Made by a program: the position numbers and the translations under genes. A DNA stretch of 64,000 bases from Actinomadura sp. 7K507 (GTDB lineage Bacteria > Actinomycetota > Actinomycetes > Streptosporangiales > Streptosporangiaceae): positions 1 to 64,000 of the forward strand of contig NZ_SMKK01000001.1 in assembly GCF_004348425.1 (NCBI RefSeq), in the 5' to 3' direction. Under the pieces are notes generated by a model. It had not been told where the DNA came from. It saw only the letters and a program-made list of their open reading frames with translations, and ran no database searches. Of this stretch, positions 17,789-26,792 are shown one piece after another. Every line of letters begins with the position of its first letter. Position 1 is the first letter of the stretch.

Positions 17789-18636
17789 CGGCGCCGCTGC
17801 TCGACATCGACGGCCTGCGGGTCGCCTACCCCGGCCGGGGCTTCCGGGCACGCCCCCTCGAAGTGCTGCACGGCGTGTCGCTGACGGTCGCCGAGGGCGA
17901 GACGCTCGGCGTCGTCGGCGAGTCCGGATCCGGGAAGACGACGATCGGACGGGCCGTCCTCGGCCTCGTGAAAACGAGCGGCGGCCGAGTCCGGATCCGG
18001 GGGCGGGACGTGACCCACGCGTCGGCGAAGGAGCGCCGGGCGCTCGCCCGCGACGTCCAGGTGGTGTTCCAGGACCCCTACACCTCGCTGAACCCGTCGC
18101 TGACGATCGGCGACATCCTGAGCGAGCCCCTCGTCGTGCAGGGCGCCTCCACCAAGGACGCGCGCGAGCGGGTGCGCTCGCTCCTGGATCAGGTGGGGCT
18201 GCCGGAGGACGCCCCGGAGCGGCTCCCCCGCGAGTTCAGCGGCGGGCAGCGGCAGCGCGTCGCGATCGCGCGCGCCCTCGCCCCGGAGCCGCGGCTGATC
18301 GTCTGCGACGAGCCGGTCTCCGCGCTCGACCTGTCGACACAGGCGCGCGTGCTCGACCTGTTCATCGACATCCAGCGGCGCACCGGTGTCGCCTACTTGT
18401 TCATCTCGCACGACCTCGCGGTCGTCCGGCACGTCAGCCACCGGGTGTGCGTGGTGTACCGGGGCGACATCGTCGAGACGGGCCCGGCCACCGCCGTCAC
18501 CTCCGAGCCCGACCACCCCTATACCCGCCGGCTGCTGCTCGCCGCCCCGGTCGCGGACCCGGACGAGCAGGAACGGCGGCGCGCGGAGCGGCGTCGGCTG
18601 CAGGACACCGAACTCGGACAAGGAGCCCACCGATGA
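17785..18636 (+). CDS. ABC transporter ATP-binding protein, DppF/OppF-type
   Basis: A 283-residue second ATPase of the importer. Walker [17 protein letters not shown]-loop [13 protein letters not shown], signature [15 protein letters not shown], Walker [13 protein letters not shown] and the C-terminal oligopeptide-type extension ([15 protein letters not shown]) are all present. ATGA overlap with the fused gene upstream and with the GH1 gene downstream shows translational coupling. It should form the nucleotide-binding heterodimer with the ATPase half of the fusion. Confidence 0.95.
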   Translation: MTAPLLDIDGLRVAYPGRGFRARPLEVLHGVSLTVAEGETLGVVGESGSGKTTIGRAVLGLVKTSGGRVRIRGRDVTHASAKERRALARDVQVVFQDPYTSLNPSLTIGDILSEPLVVQGASTKDARERVRSLLDQVGLPEDAPERLPREFSGGQRQRVAIARALAPEPRLIVCDEPVSALDLSTQARVLDLFIDIQRRTGVAYLFISHDLAVVRHVSHRVCVVYRGDIVETGPATAVTSEPDHPYTRRLLLAAPVADPDEQERRRAERRRLQDTELGQGAHR

Positions 18637-19838
18637 CCCGTCCCGTTCCCGGTTTCCTCTGGGGCGCGGCGACCGCGCCGCACCAGGTGGAGGGCAACAA
18701 CCTCAACAGCGACTGGTGGGTACGCGAGGAACGGGTCCCCGGAATGGAGCGTAGCGGCGACGCCTGCGACAGCTACCACCGGTACGCCGAGGACATGCGG
18801 CTGCTCGCCGACGCGGGCCTGAACAGCTACCGGTTCGGCGTCGAGTGGGCGCGGATCGAGCCGGCCCCCGGCCACTTCTCGAACGCGGAACTGGCCCACT
18901 ACCGCCGGATGATCGACACCGCACTCGACCTGGGGCTCAAGCCCGTCGTCACTCTGCACCACTTCACGCACCCCCGCTGGTTCGCCGAAGAGGGCGGCTG
19001 GATGGGCGACGCGGGGATCGAGCGGTTCGAGACCTATGTCAAGGCGGTCGCGGGCATCCTCGACGGCGTCGAGTGGGTCTGCACGATCAACGAACCCAAC
19101 ATGCTCGCGCTGATGGTCGGGATGAGCCGCGCGGCGCAGGCGGCACAGCCGGGCGAGACGAAGAAGTGGATGAGCCCGACGGTCGAAGGCGCGGCGCGTC
19201 CCGTCCTGCCCGACCCGGATCCGGACGTCGGACGGCGGCTGGCCGACGGGCACCACGCCGCCCGCGCCGTCCTGCGCAAGGACACGGACGCGAAGGTGGG
19301 CTGGACGGTCGCCAACCAGGCGCTCACCCCCACCCCGGGGAACGAGGACCGGCTGCGGGAGATCCGGTACGACCGCGAGGACCTGTACCTGGAGGCGTCG
19401 CGCGACGACGACTTCATCGGCGTGCAGTCGTACTCCAGCCAGGCCGTGGACGAGAACGGCATCGTCCCCCACCCGCGGGGCCCGGACACCACGCTGACGG
19501 GCAACGCGTATCGGCCGGACGCGATCGGGATCGCCGTCCGGCACGCATGGGAGGTGACTGGCGGTGTCCCGATCGTGGTCACCGAGAACGGGATCGCGAC
19601 CGCCGATGACGATCGCCGCGTCTCCTACACCTCCGAGGCGCTCCGGCACCTCTTCGACGCGGCCGACGACGGCGTGGACGTCCGGGGCTACCTCCACTGG
19701 AGTGCCCTCGACAACTTCGAGTGGGGGCACTGGAAGCCGACGTTCGGGCTCATCGCCGTCGACAGGGAGACGTTCGAGCGCAGCCCCAAGCCGAGCCTCG
19801 CGTGGCTCGGGGAGGTCGCGCGGCGCGGACGCCCGTGA
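18633..19838 (+). CDS. Family 1 beta-glycosidase (beta-glucosidase)
   Basis: A 401-residue GH1 enzyme. The N-terminal family signature is [16 protein letters not shown]. The acid/base is Glu154 in CTINEPN and the nucleophile is Glu318 in VVTENGI. The DNFEWGHW motif binds the glycone. There is no signal peptide, so it acts on imported glycosides in the cytoplasm. Somewhat short for GH1 (usually 440-480). Tight coupling to the ABC genes (ATGA) says that the transporter imports a beta-glycoside. Confidence 0.95.
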   Translation: MTRPVPGFLWGAATAPHQVEGNNLNSDWWVREERVPGMERSGDACDSYHRYAEDMRLLADAGLNSYRFGVEWARIEPAPGHFSNAELAHYRRMIDTALDLGLKPVVTLHHFTHPRWFAEEGGWMGDAGIERFETYVKAVAGILDGVEWVCTINEPNMLALMVGMSRAAQAAQPGETKKWMSPTVEGAARPVLPDPDPDVGRRLADGHHAARAVLRKDTDAKVGWTVANQALTPTPGNEDRLREIRYDREDLYLEASRDDDFIGVQSYSSQAVDENGIVPHPRGPDTTLTGNAYRPDAIGIAVRHAWEVTGGVPIVVTENGIATADDDRRVSYTSEALRHLFDAADDGVDVRGYLHWSALDNFEWGHWKPTFGLIAVDRETFERSPKPSLAWLGEVARRGRP

Positions 19839-21121
19839 AGCCGGACCTCGCGTCGTCCGGGACGTCCCGTCCCGAATCGGACGACGACGGCGCCGCGGTG
19901 GGCCGCGGGTTCATCGCCCTGCTGATCGCGGCGAACTTCGGCCTGGCGATGGCGCTCATCGTGCCGATGGCCTTCTCCCTCGCGCTGCGGGTCGACCGGC
20001 TCGCGCCCGGCCGGGAGGAGGTACTCGGCTACATCCTCGGCGCCGGTTCGGCGGTCGCGCTGGTCGCCGGCCCGCTGGTGGGGACGCTCAGCGACCGCAC
20101 CCGGTCGCGGCTCGGCCGCCGGAGGCCCTACCTGATCGGGGGCGCCGCGGTGGGAGCGGCGGGCACCGTGACGATGGCGTACGCGCCGAGCGTCGCCGTC
20201 CTGGGCCTCGGCTGGGCGGTGACGAGTCTCGGGTGGGGGACGGCGCTCGCCGCACTGGGCAACGTCCAGGCCGACCGGCTACCCCGGCGCCAGCGCGGGC
20301 GGGTCGCCGGGCTCGCCGGCTTCACCACACAGGTCGCGCCGGTGGCGGGCGTGCTGCTGGCCGGGTCCGTGAGCGGGAACCGGCTCCTCGTCTTTCTCCT
20401 GCCCGCGGCTGTGGGGACGGTGCTCCTGCTGCCGTTCCTGCTGCTCTCCGGGGAACCCGGTACGCGCACGCTCCCGGTTCGGGAGCGGCTGACGGCCGCC
20501 CAACTGCTCGGGACGTACGCGTTCGACCCGCGCGCCCACCCCGATTTCGCGTGGAACTGGCTGGGGCGCTTCGCGTTCTTCTTCGGCCAGACGATGAACA
20601 CGACGTTCCTGACATTCCTCTACGCCCAGCGGCTCGGCGTCCCGCTCACCGACGTCGCCGGGATCGTCGCGGTCAGCGGTGGGATCAGCGTCGTCACGTC
20701 GATGGTGGGCGCGGTCGGCGGCGGGTTCCTGTCGGACCGGCTGGGACGCCGCCGCCCGTTCGTCTTCGCCGCCGCCGCGATCTTCGCCGCCGGCAGCGCC
20801 GTCCTGGCCTTCGCGGACGTCCTCCCGGTGCTGCTGGCCGGGGCCGCGCTGACGACCCTCGGCATCGCGCTGTTCGCGGCCGTCAACCAGGCCACCGTCC
20901 TCGACGTGCTCCCCGACCGCGATACCGCGGCGGGCCGCTACATGGCGCTGACGGGCTTCTCCCAGAAGATCCCCGGCGCGCTCGCCCCGCTCGTGGCCCC
21001 GCTGCTGATCGCGATCGGCGGCACCGAGGAGGCGAACTACACGCCGCTGTACGCGGCGTCCGCGCTGCTCGCCCTGCTGGGCGGGTCGATCATTCTGGTC
21101 CGCGTCAAAGGAGTGCGCTGA
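19835..21121 (+). CDS. MFS sugar transporter (GPH/SLC45-like)
   Basis: A 428-residue membrane protein with about 12 TM helices. The two repeats of the major-facilitator loop are seen as GPLVGTLSDRTRSRLGRRRP and GGGFLSDRLGRRRPF. The style resembles glycoside/sucrose symporters of actinobacteria. GTG at 19835 overlaps the GH1 stop (GTGA). It gives the operon a second uptake or efflux route for sugars. The operator for the next transcription unit begins 1 bp after its stop. Confidence 0.9.
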   Translation: MKPDLASSGTSRPESDDDGAAVGRGFIALLIAANFGLAMALIVPMAFSLALRVDRLAPGREEVLGYILGAGSAVALVAGPLVGTLSDRTRSRLGRRRPYLIGGAAVGAAGTVTMAYAPSVAVLGLGWAVTSLGWGTALAALGNVQADRLPRRQRGRVAGLAGFTTQVAPVAGVLLAGSVSGNRLLVFLLPAAVGTVLLLPFLLLSGEPGTRTLPVRERLTAAQLLGTYAFDPRAHPDFAWNWLGRFAFFFGQTMNTTFLTFLYAQRLGVPLTDVAGIVAVSGGISVVTSMVGAVGGGFLSDRLGRRRPFVFAAAAIFAAGSAVLAFADVLPVLLAGAALTTLGIALFAAVNQATVLDVLPDRDTAAGRYMALTGFSQKIPGALAPLVAPLLIAIGGTEEANYTPLYAASALLALLGGSIILVRVKGVR

Positions 21122-21145
21122 GACAACATCTGGCAACCCGTTGTC
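21122..21145 (+). promoter_or_regulatory. LacI-type operator, site 3 (upstream of GH3 gene)
   Basis: This 24-bp element fits GRCAAC-N3-TGGCAA-N4-TTGYC. Outer arms GACAAC and GTTGTC form a perfect dyad. It starts directly after the MFS stop codon and 58 bp before the GH3 start, suggesting a separate regulated promoter for the GH3-uidA unit. Confidence 0.78.
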
Positions 21146-21202
21146 GCGGCTTCACACCCCCGCTGATCATTCCCTTCATCGAGCCGTCAGGAGGAACCGC
21201 CC

Positions 21203-23464
21203 GTGTCGCACCCCGAACTGGACGGTCTGCCGCTGGAGCGGAAGGCCGCCCTGCTCTCCGGCCGGAGCTACACCCACACCAAGGCGGTCGACGAGGCCGG
21301 TGTGCCCGGGATCACGCTGTTCGACGGCCCGAACGGCGTCCGCCGTCCCGGCGACTCCACGGTGCACATCGATCCGCTTCACACCCTGCCCGCGACCTGC
21401 TTCCCCCCTGCCGTCGCCGTCGGGTCGAGCTGGAATCCGGACGTCGCGGCGTGCGTCGGCGCGGCGATGGGACGGGAGGCGCGCGCGTTCGGCGTCACCG
21501 TGTCGCTCGGGCCGGGCGTCAACATCAAACGGTCCCCGCTGTGCGGCCGGAACTTCGAGTACTACTCCGAGGACCCGCTGCTGACGGGCGTCCTCGCCGC
21601 CGCACACGTCCGGGCGCTGCAGGAGCAGGGGCCGGGCGCGTCGGTGAAGCACTTCGCCGCCAACAACCAGGAGACCGACCGCAAGAGGATCAGCGCGGAC
21701 GTGGACGAGCGCACCCTGCGGGAGATCTACCTGGCCGCGTTCGAACGCGTGGTGCGGGAGGCCCGCCCGGCGACCGTCATGTCCTCCTACAACCGGGTCA
21801 ACGGCGTGCACGCCTGCGAGAACCACTGGCTGCTCACCGAGGTGCTGCGGGACGATTGGGGGTTCACGGGCGCGGTGATCTCCGACTGGGGCTCGGTCGG
21901 CGACCGCGCGGCCTCGCTCGCCGCCGGGCTCGACCTGTCCATGCCCGGCCCGGACGACGCCGGCGACGCGGAGATCGTCGCCGCCGTCCGGGCGGGCGAC
22001 CTGGAACCGGAGGCCGTCGACCGGGCCGCCGCACGGGTCGCGGCGCTCGTCCGGCGGGCGGCGCCCGCGACGGGCGACGTCGATCTGGACGCGCACCACG
22101 AACTGGCCGTCGAACTCGCCGCCGAGTCGGCCGTGCTCCTGCGCAACGAACGGGACGTTCTGCCGCTCGCAGCGGTCTCGTCCATCGCGGTGATCGGCGA
22201 GTTCGCGGCCAGGGCGCGCTTCCAAGGCGGTGGCAGCGGGAACGTCAAGGCCACCCGCGTCGACGAGGCGCTCGACGCGATGGCGGCACGTGCCGCCGAA
22301 CGGGACGCGACCGTGCGGTACTCCCCCGGCTTCTCCCCGGACGGCGACGGCGATCCGGTCGCGTTGCGCGAGGACGCGGTCCGGGCCGCGCGGGCGGCCG
22401 AGGTCGCCGTCGTCTTCGCCGGGCTGCCCGAGAAGGAGGAGTGGGAGGGCACCGACCGCACCTCGCTCGACCTCCCCGCCGAGCAGGTCGACCTGATCCG
22501 CGCCGTCGCGGCGGCGGCCCGCCGCACCGTCGTCGTCCTGTCGAACGGCGCGGTCGTCTCCCTCGAGGGCTGGCACGACGAGGTGGACGCGATCGTCGAG
22601 GGGTGGCTGCTCGGCCAGGGCGGCGGGCGCGCGATCGCCGACATCCTGTTCGGCGTCGTCAGCCCGTCCGGGCATCTCGCGGAGAGCATTCCGCTGCGGC
22701 TGCAGGACCATCCGAGCTTCATGAACTTCCCGGGCGAGCAAGGGCACGTCAGGTACGGGGAGGGCGTCCTCGTGGGCTACCGGTACTTCGAGACGGCCGA
22801 GGTCCCGGTCAGGTACCCGTTCGGGCACGGGCTCTCCTACACCTCGTTCGAGACGCGCGACCTGCGCGTCAGCGCGACCGGCACCGACACCGCGGACGCC
22901 TCGGTCACCGTGACCAACACCGGTGCCCGCGCGGGCAGGCACGTCGTGCAGCTCTACGTGGCCACCGGCGCCGGTCCCGTCCGCCGGCCCGCGCGCGAGC
23001 TGCGGGCGTTCTCGAAGGTCGCGCTCCAGCCCGGGGAGTCGACGACCGTGGAGTTCTCCCTGGACCGCCGCGCGTTCGCGTACTACGACGTCGTCCTCGG
23101 CGGATGGGCCGTCGCGCCGGGCGATCACACCGTCCAGATCGGGGAGAACGCGTCCACCGTCGTCGCGGAGGCGACGGTGACGCTCACCGGTGACCAGGTC
23201 GTCCTCCCCCTGACGCTCGACTCGTCGCTCGACGCCTGGCTCACCCACCCCGGTGTGGGCCCGGACATGATCCGGGAGCTGGCGGCCGGCCGGGGCGAGG
23301 AGGCGGTACGGCAGGGCATGCGGAGCCCCGAGTTCAGGGTGATGTCCTCGATGCCGATCCGGCAGTTCGTCAAGTACCACGCCCGTGACCTGACCACCGA
23401 GGTACTGGAGCGGCTCCTGGAACGCCACGGGCTCCTCGGGAGCGACCATGGGCCGAAGGCGTAG
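21203..23464 (+). CDS. Family 3 beta-glucosidase with fibronectin-III-like C-terminal domain
   Basis: A 753-residue cytoplasmic GH3 enzyme. The N-terminal barrel carries the nucleophile Asp at about residue 228 in VISDWGSV, with the KHFAANNQETDR substrate-binding motif upstream. The second alpha/beta domain (AEVAVVFAGLPEKEEWEGTD) supplies the acid/base. The FnIII-like domain begins near VTVTNTGARAGRHVVQLY. A 90-residue tail ends with MPIRQFVKYHARDL, seen in some GH3 subfamilies. GTG follows GGAGGAA. It likely hydrolyses imported beta-glucosides or beta-xylosides. Confidence 0.95.
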   Translation: MSHPELDGLPLERKAALLSGRSYTHTKAVDEAGVPGITLFDGPNGVRRPGDSTVHIDPLHTLPATCFPPAVAVGSSWNPDVAACVGAAMGREARAFGVTVSLGPGVNIKRSPLCGRNFEYYSEDPLLTGVLAAAHVRALQEQGPGASVKHFAANNQETDRKRISADVDERTLREIYLAAFERVVREARPATVMSSYNRVNGVHACENHWLLTEVLRDDWGFTGAVISDWGSVGDRAASLAAGLDLSMPGPDDAGDAEIVAAVRAGDLEPEAVDRAAARVAALVRRAAPATGDVDLDAHHELAVELAAESAVLLRNERDVLPLAAVSSIAVIGEFAARARFQGGGSGNVKATRVDEALDAMAARAAERDATVRYSPGFSPDGDGDPVALREDAVRAARAAEVAVVFAGLPEKEEWEGTDRTSLDLPAEQVDLIRAVAAAARRTVVVLSNGAVVSLEGWHDEVDAIVEGWLLGQGGGRAIADILFGVVSPSGHLAESIPLRLQDHPSFMNFPGEQGHVRYGEGVLVGYRYFETAEVPVRYPFGHGLSYTSFETRDLRVSATGTDTADASVTVTNTGARAGRHVVQLYVATGAGPVRRPARELRAFSKVALQPGESTTVEFSLDRRAFAYYDVVLGGWAVAPGDHTVQIGENASTVVAEATVTLTGDQVVLPLTLDSSLDAWLTHPGVGPDMIRELAAGRGEEAVRQGMRSPEFRVMSSMPIRQFVKYHARDLTTEVLERLLERHGLLGSDHGPKA

Positions 23465-23593
23465 TGATTCAAGCAGGCCGCCAGAAGAATCCGGGACGAG
23501 TCGATGCGGGCCGTCCTGGACCGACCCCGACGCGGCCGGCGAGGCGAAGGCCGACCTCGCCGCCGCGCTCGGCACCCCGAGGAGGCAGATCAG

Positions 23594-25384
23594 ATGTTGA
23601 AACCCCGGTCCACGGCCACGCGCGAACAGGTGAACCTGGACGGGATCTGGCGGTTCGCCATCGACGGCGCCGCCGGTCCCGAGCCGTGGAACGGTCCGCT
23701 CGACACGCGGCTGGAGGCCGCGGTCCCGGCCAGCTACAACGATCTGTTCACCGACCCCGCGATCCGCGACCACGTGGGGTGGGTGTGGTACCAGCGGACG
23801 GTACGCGTGCCGCGCGGCTGGACGGACGAGCGCGTCATGGTCCGGGTCGACGCGGCCACGCACGAGGGGAAGGTCTACGCCGACGGCGTCCTCGCCGCCG
23901 AGCACATCGGCGGCTACACACCGTTCGAGGCCGACATCACCGACCTGGTGAGCGCCGGAGACGAGTTCCGGCTCACGATCGGGGTCAACAACGAGCTGAC
24001 GAACGTCACGATCCCGCCCGGCACCGTCACCATTTCGCGGAGCGGTCGCCGCGAGCAGCAGTACAAGCACGACTTCTTCAACTACGCGGGGCTGGCCCGC
24101 TCGGTGTGGCTCCACAGCGTCCCGCCGGTGCACGTCACGGACGTCACGATCGCGACCGGAGTCGAGGGGACCGCCGGAACGGTCGCCTACACGGTGGAGA
24201 CGAGCGCGTCCGCACCGGTCCAGGTCAAGGTGCTCGGAGCCGACGGCACCGAGGTCGCGGCCGCCCAGGGCGGGAACGGCACCGTGCGGATCGAGGACGT
24301 CCGGCTATGGAGGCCGGGTGGGGCCTACCTGTACGACCTGGTCGTAGAGGTGCTCCATGACGGAGAGGTAGTCGACTCCTACACCGAGCCGTTCGGCGTC
24401 CGGACGGTCGAGGTGCGGGGCACCCAGTTCCTGATCAACGGCGAGCCGTTCTACTTCACCGGTTTCGGCAAGCACGAGGACACGCCCGTGCGCGGCAAGG
24501 GCCACGACGACGCCTACCTTGTGCACGACACCCAGCTCATGGAGTGGATCGGTGCGAACTCGTTCCGCACCTCGCACTACCCGTACGCGGAAGAGGTGCT
24601 GGAGTTCGCCGACCGGCACGGCATCGTCGTCATCGACGAGACCGCGGCCGTCGGGCTCAATCTGGCCGTCCAGGGCGGGCTCACCGGACGTCCCCACGAC
24701 CCCACATGGTCGCCGGAGACGTTCGGCGAGGCCACACAGGCAGCCCACGCCCGGCACCTGCAGGAACTGATCGCCCGCGACAAGAACCATCCCAGCGTCG
24801 TGATGTGGTGCCTGGCCAACGAGTCCTCATCCGCCGAGGAGGGTGCGCGCGAGTACTTCGAGCCTCTGGTGAAGCTGGCCCGCGAGCTCGACCCGACCCG
24901 CCCGATCACCCACACCGCCTGGCTGGGCGCGACCGGCGACAACGACCTCATCGCCGACCTCTTCGACGTCGTGACCGTCAACCGCTACTACGGCTGGTAC
25001 ATCGCCAACGGCGATCTCGAGACGGCAGAGCAGTACCTGGAGAACGATCTGCGCGGCTGGATCGAGAAGTTCGGCAAGCCCGTCATGATGGGCGAGTACG
25101 GGGCCGACACCATGCCGGGCCTGCACTCGGTGTGGGACGTCCCCTGGACGGAGGAGTACCAGCGGGCCCATCTCGAGATGCACCATCGCGTGTTCGACCG
25201 CTTCGAGGCGTTCGTGGGCGAGCACGTGTGGAACTTCGCCGACTTCGCCACGTCCAACGGGATCCACCGGGTGGACGGCAACAAGAAGGGCGTGTTCACG
25301 CGCGACAGGCGGCCCAAGGGCGCCGCGCACATGCTCCGGGCGCGCTGGAGGGAACTGAACGGCCGGAAACCGCCGGCGAGGTGA
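23594..25384 (+). CDS. uidA: Beta-glucuronidase (GH2)
   Basis: A 596-residue GH2 enzyme that releases D-glucuronate from beta-glucuronides. It has the jelly-roll domain (LDGIWRFAIDG), the immunoglobulin-like domain and the barrel. Acid/base Glu410 lies in MWCLANES and nucleophile Glu501 in MMGEYGADT, near the positions known for E. coli UidA. Asn563 and Lys565 in GNKKGVFTRDRRPK form the NxK motif that separates glucuronidases from galactosidases by binding the carboxylate. ATG at 23594 follows GGAGG. Located 129 bp after the GH3 gene and probably co-transcribed. It gives the strongest clue to the regulon's substrate. Confidence 0.95.
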   Translation: MLKPRSTATREQVNLDGIWRFAIDGAAGPEPWNGPLDTRLEAAVPASYNDLFTDPAIRDHVGWVWYQRTVRVPRGWTDERVMVRVDAATHEGKVYADGVLAAEHIGGYTPFEADITDLVSAGDEFRLTIGVNNELTNVTIPPGTVTISRSGRREQQYKHDFFNYAGLARSVWLHSVPPVHVTDVTIATGVEGTAGTVAYTVETSASAPVQVKVLGADGTEVAAAQGGNGTVRIEDVRLWRPGGAYLYDLVVEVLHDGEVVDSYTEPFGVRTVEVRGTQFLINGEPFYFTGFGKHEDTPVRGKGHDDAYLVHDTQLMEWIGANSFRTSHYPYAEEVLEFADRHGIVVIDETAAVGLNLAVQGGLTGRPHDPTWSPETFGEATQAAHARHLQELIARDKNHPSVVMWCLANESSSAEEGAREYFEPLVKLARELDPTRPITHTAWLGATGDNDLIADLFDVVTVNRYYGWYIANGDLETAEQYLENDLRGWIEKFGKPVMMGEYGADTMPGLHSVWDVPWTEEYQRAHLEMHHRVFDRFEAFVGEHVWNFADFATSNGIHRVDGNKKGVFTRDRRPKGAAHMLRARWRELNGRKPPAR

Positions 25385-25415
25385 TCACGATGGTTCCGGC
25401 GCCCACCGGGGCGAA

Positions 25416-25455
25416 CGCGCCCGGCGGCATGTCCCCGGCGGCGCCGGCGGGCGCG
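25416..25455. terminator. Candidate bidirectional terminator between uidA and larA-like gene
   Basis: CGCGCCCG and CGGGCGCG form an 8-bp stem in the 87-bp space between two converging genes. There is no T-tract on either side and the sequence is very GC-rich, so this is only a plausible candidate by position. Confidence 0.3.
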
Positions 25456-25471
25456 TCGATCCAGGCGATCG

Positions 25472-26701
25472 TCAGTCGCGCAGCCGGTACAGCACCTCGC
25501 CCGCCTGCGGCACGACGAGCGTGTCCGGGTCGGCGGCGTACCGCTCGATGTCGACGTCGGCGGGGTCGAGGTGCCCGAGGTTCACGCGGCCCACGACGTC
25601 CTCGGGGATGCCCGTGGCGAGGGTGACGGCGACCCGGCACCGTTCGCCGTGCTCCTCGTCGTACGTGCCCGCGCCCCGCAAATGGGTGGAGTGCGCGAGG
25701 ACGCCCCAGTGGAGGTGCTCGAACCGGTCCCACTGCTTCGTGAAGTAGTCCCGGCAGTGGTAGCCGATCTCCTCGATCTCGGGATGCATCGCGGAGACCG
25801 TCCGGACGTGCGGCGCGTACAGGACGACCTCGCCGCCGTCCGCGACGATCGGCTCGACCTTGTAGAACCCCTTCGCGGCCGTCCACATGTCGTCGTACTT
25901 TTCCGGCATCACCGACAGGACCCGCCGGACCGGCGCGTCCAGATAGCGGACATGGACCTCGGCCGACACCTCGGCCGCCGCCGCCCACGCGTCCTCGGGG
26001 GCTCCGAACGACAGCGCGTGCAGATCGCCGGCCCCGGATCCGACCACCGCGCACAGCGCCAGCCGGCGCGCCGGGATCATCGCGGCGGCCTCGTCGATCA
26101 GGGCGCGGACGGGGGTGACGCCGCGCGTGCCGATGATGTCCGCGCTGGAGATGAGGGCGCCCAGCCAGTGCGACAGGCCGATGATCTCGGTGCCCGCGAC
26201 ACCGGGGAAGAAGTACTTGTTGCCGCCGGAGAACCCGACGACCTCGTGCGGGAACACCGGCCCGACCACCAGCGCGACGTCGTGCTCGGCGACGGCCCGG
26301 TTGAGCCGCACGTCGACGGCCCGGTGCAGCAGCCCGCCGGACAGCTCGCCGACCCGGCCGGCGCCGATCGTCCCGAGGGACGCGAACGTCGACGGCTCCC
26401 ACCAGGCGTGGTTGCGGACGGTCATGCCGGGGAGCGCGGGGAGGTGCGCGGCGAGCGCGGCGTCGCTCATCGGGGCGTGCGTGCCCAGCGCGACGAGGAC
26501 GGTCAGCCGGGACGCGCGCCCGTACAGCGCGGCGTGCACGGCCGACAGGAGCATGGGCAGCGGGCAGCTGCGGGTGCCGTCGGGCACGACCAGGCACACG
26601 CTGCGGCCGTCGAGGTCCTCCCCCGCCAGCGCCTCCGCCACGAAGTCCCGCACGCGCTCCCCGGTGAGGGTGGCGCCCGGCCCGCCGATCCGGCTCGTCA
26701 T
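25472..26701 (-). CDS. LarA-family nickel-dependent racemase/epimerase
   Basis: A 409-residue LarA homologue. Conserved residues for the nickel-pincer cofactor and catalysis are present: Asp41 and Arg44 in PDGTRSC, His75 in LGTHAP, His152 and Lys162 in FPHEVVGFSGGNKYFFPGVAG, His178 in LSHWLG. The cofactor-binding lysine is intact, so the protein should be active if the cofactor-making LarB/C/E proteins exist elsewhere. Known family reactions are C2 inversions of 2-hydroxyacids, including gluconate/mannonate-type aldonates. The gene is divergent from uxaC across operator site 4. Epimerisation of an aldonate in the glucuronate route is inferred. The ATG at 26701 lacks a strong ribosome site. 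Confidence 0.88.
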   Translation of the reverse strand: MTSRIGGPGATLTGERVRDFVAEALAGEDLDGRSVCLVVPDGTRSCPLPMLLSAVHAALYGRASRLTVLVALGTHAPMSDAALAAHLPALPGMTVRNHAWWEPSTFASLGTIGAGRVGELSGGLLHRAVDVRLNRAVAEHDVALVVGPVFPHEVVGFSGGNKYFFPGVAGTEIIGLSHWLGALISSADIIGTRGVTPVRALIDEAAAMIPARRLALCAVVGSGAGDLHALSFGAPEDAWAAAAEVSAEVHVRYLDAPVRRVLSVMPEKYDDMWTAAKGFYKVEPIVADGGEVVLYAPHVRTVSAMHPEIEEIGYHCRDYFTKQWDRFEHLHWGVLAHSTHLRGAGTYDEEHGERCRVAVTLATGIPEDVVGRVNLGHLDPADVDIERYAADPDTLVVPQAGEVLYRLRD

Positions 26702-26745
26702 GACGTCAGGCGACCACGGCCGCCGCCGGCGCGGCAAGCCGCTAC

Positions 26746-26769
26746 GGCAACACATGGCAACCCGTTGCC
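26746..26769 (+). promoter_or_regulatory. LacI-type operator, site 4 (larA-like / uxaC divergent promoter)
   Basis: This 24-bp element fits GRCAAC-N3-TGGCAA-N4-TTGYC. The inner part GGCAAC-CC-GTTGCC is a perfect 14-bp inverted repeat and the outer GGCAAC adds a direct half-site 10 bp away. It is placed to control both divergent genes. Confidence 0.8.
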
Positions 26770-26792
26770 CCGGTATCGGCACTGCGGCGAGC

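Noticed and set aside
19564..23193. Very long plus-strand open frame of about 1200 codons, and minus-strand frames such as 24133-21176 and 11863-9917
   Set aside because: They lie in other frames over well-supported genes (MFS, GH3, uidA, GHL6-like), are arginine/proline-rich or low-complexity, and match no family. They are by-products of high GC at third codon positions.
23448..23600. A possible 50-residue gene from ATG 23448 to TGA 23600, overlapping both the GH3 end and the uidA start
   Set aside because: The first half has poor codon bias, no ribosome site is seen, and no family is recognised. The second half (SWTDPDAAGEAKADLAAALG) may be a relic, but that is too weak to list.
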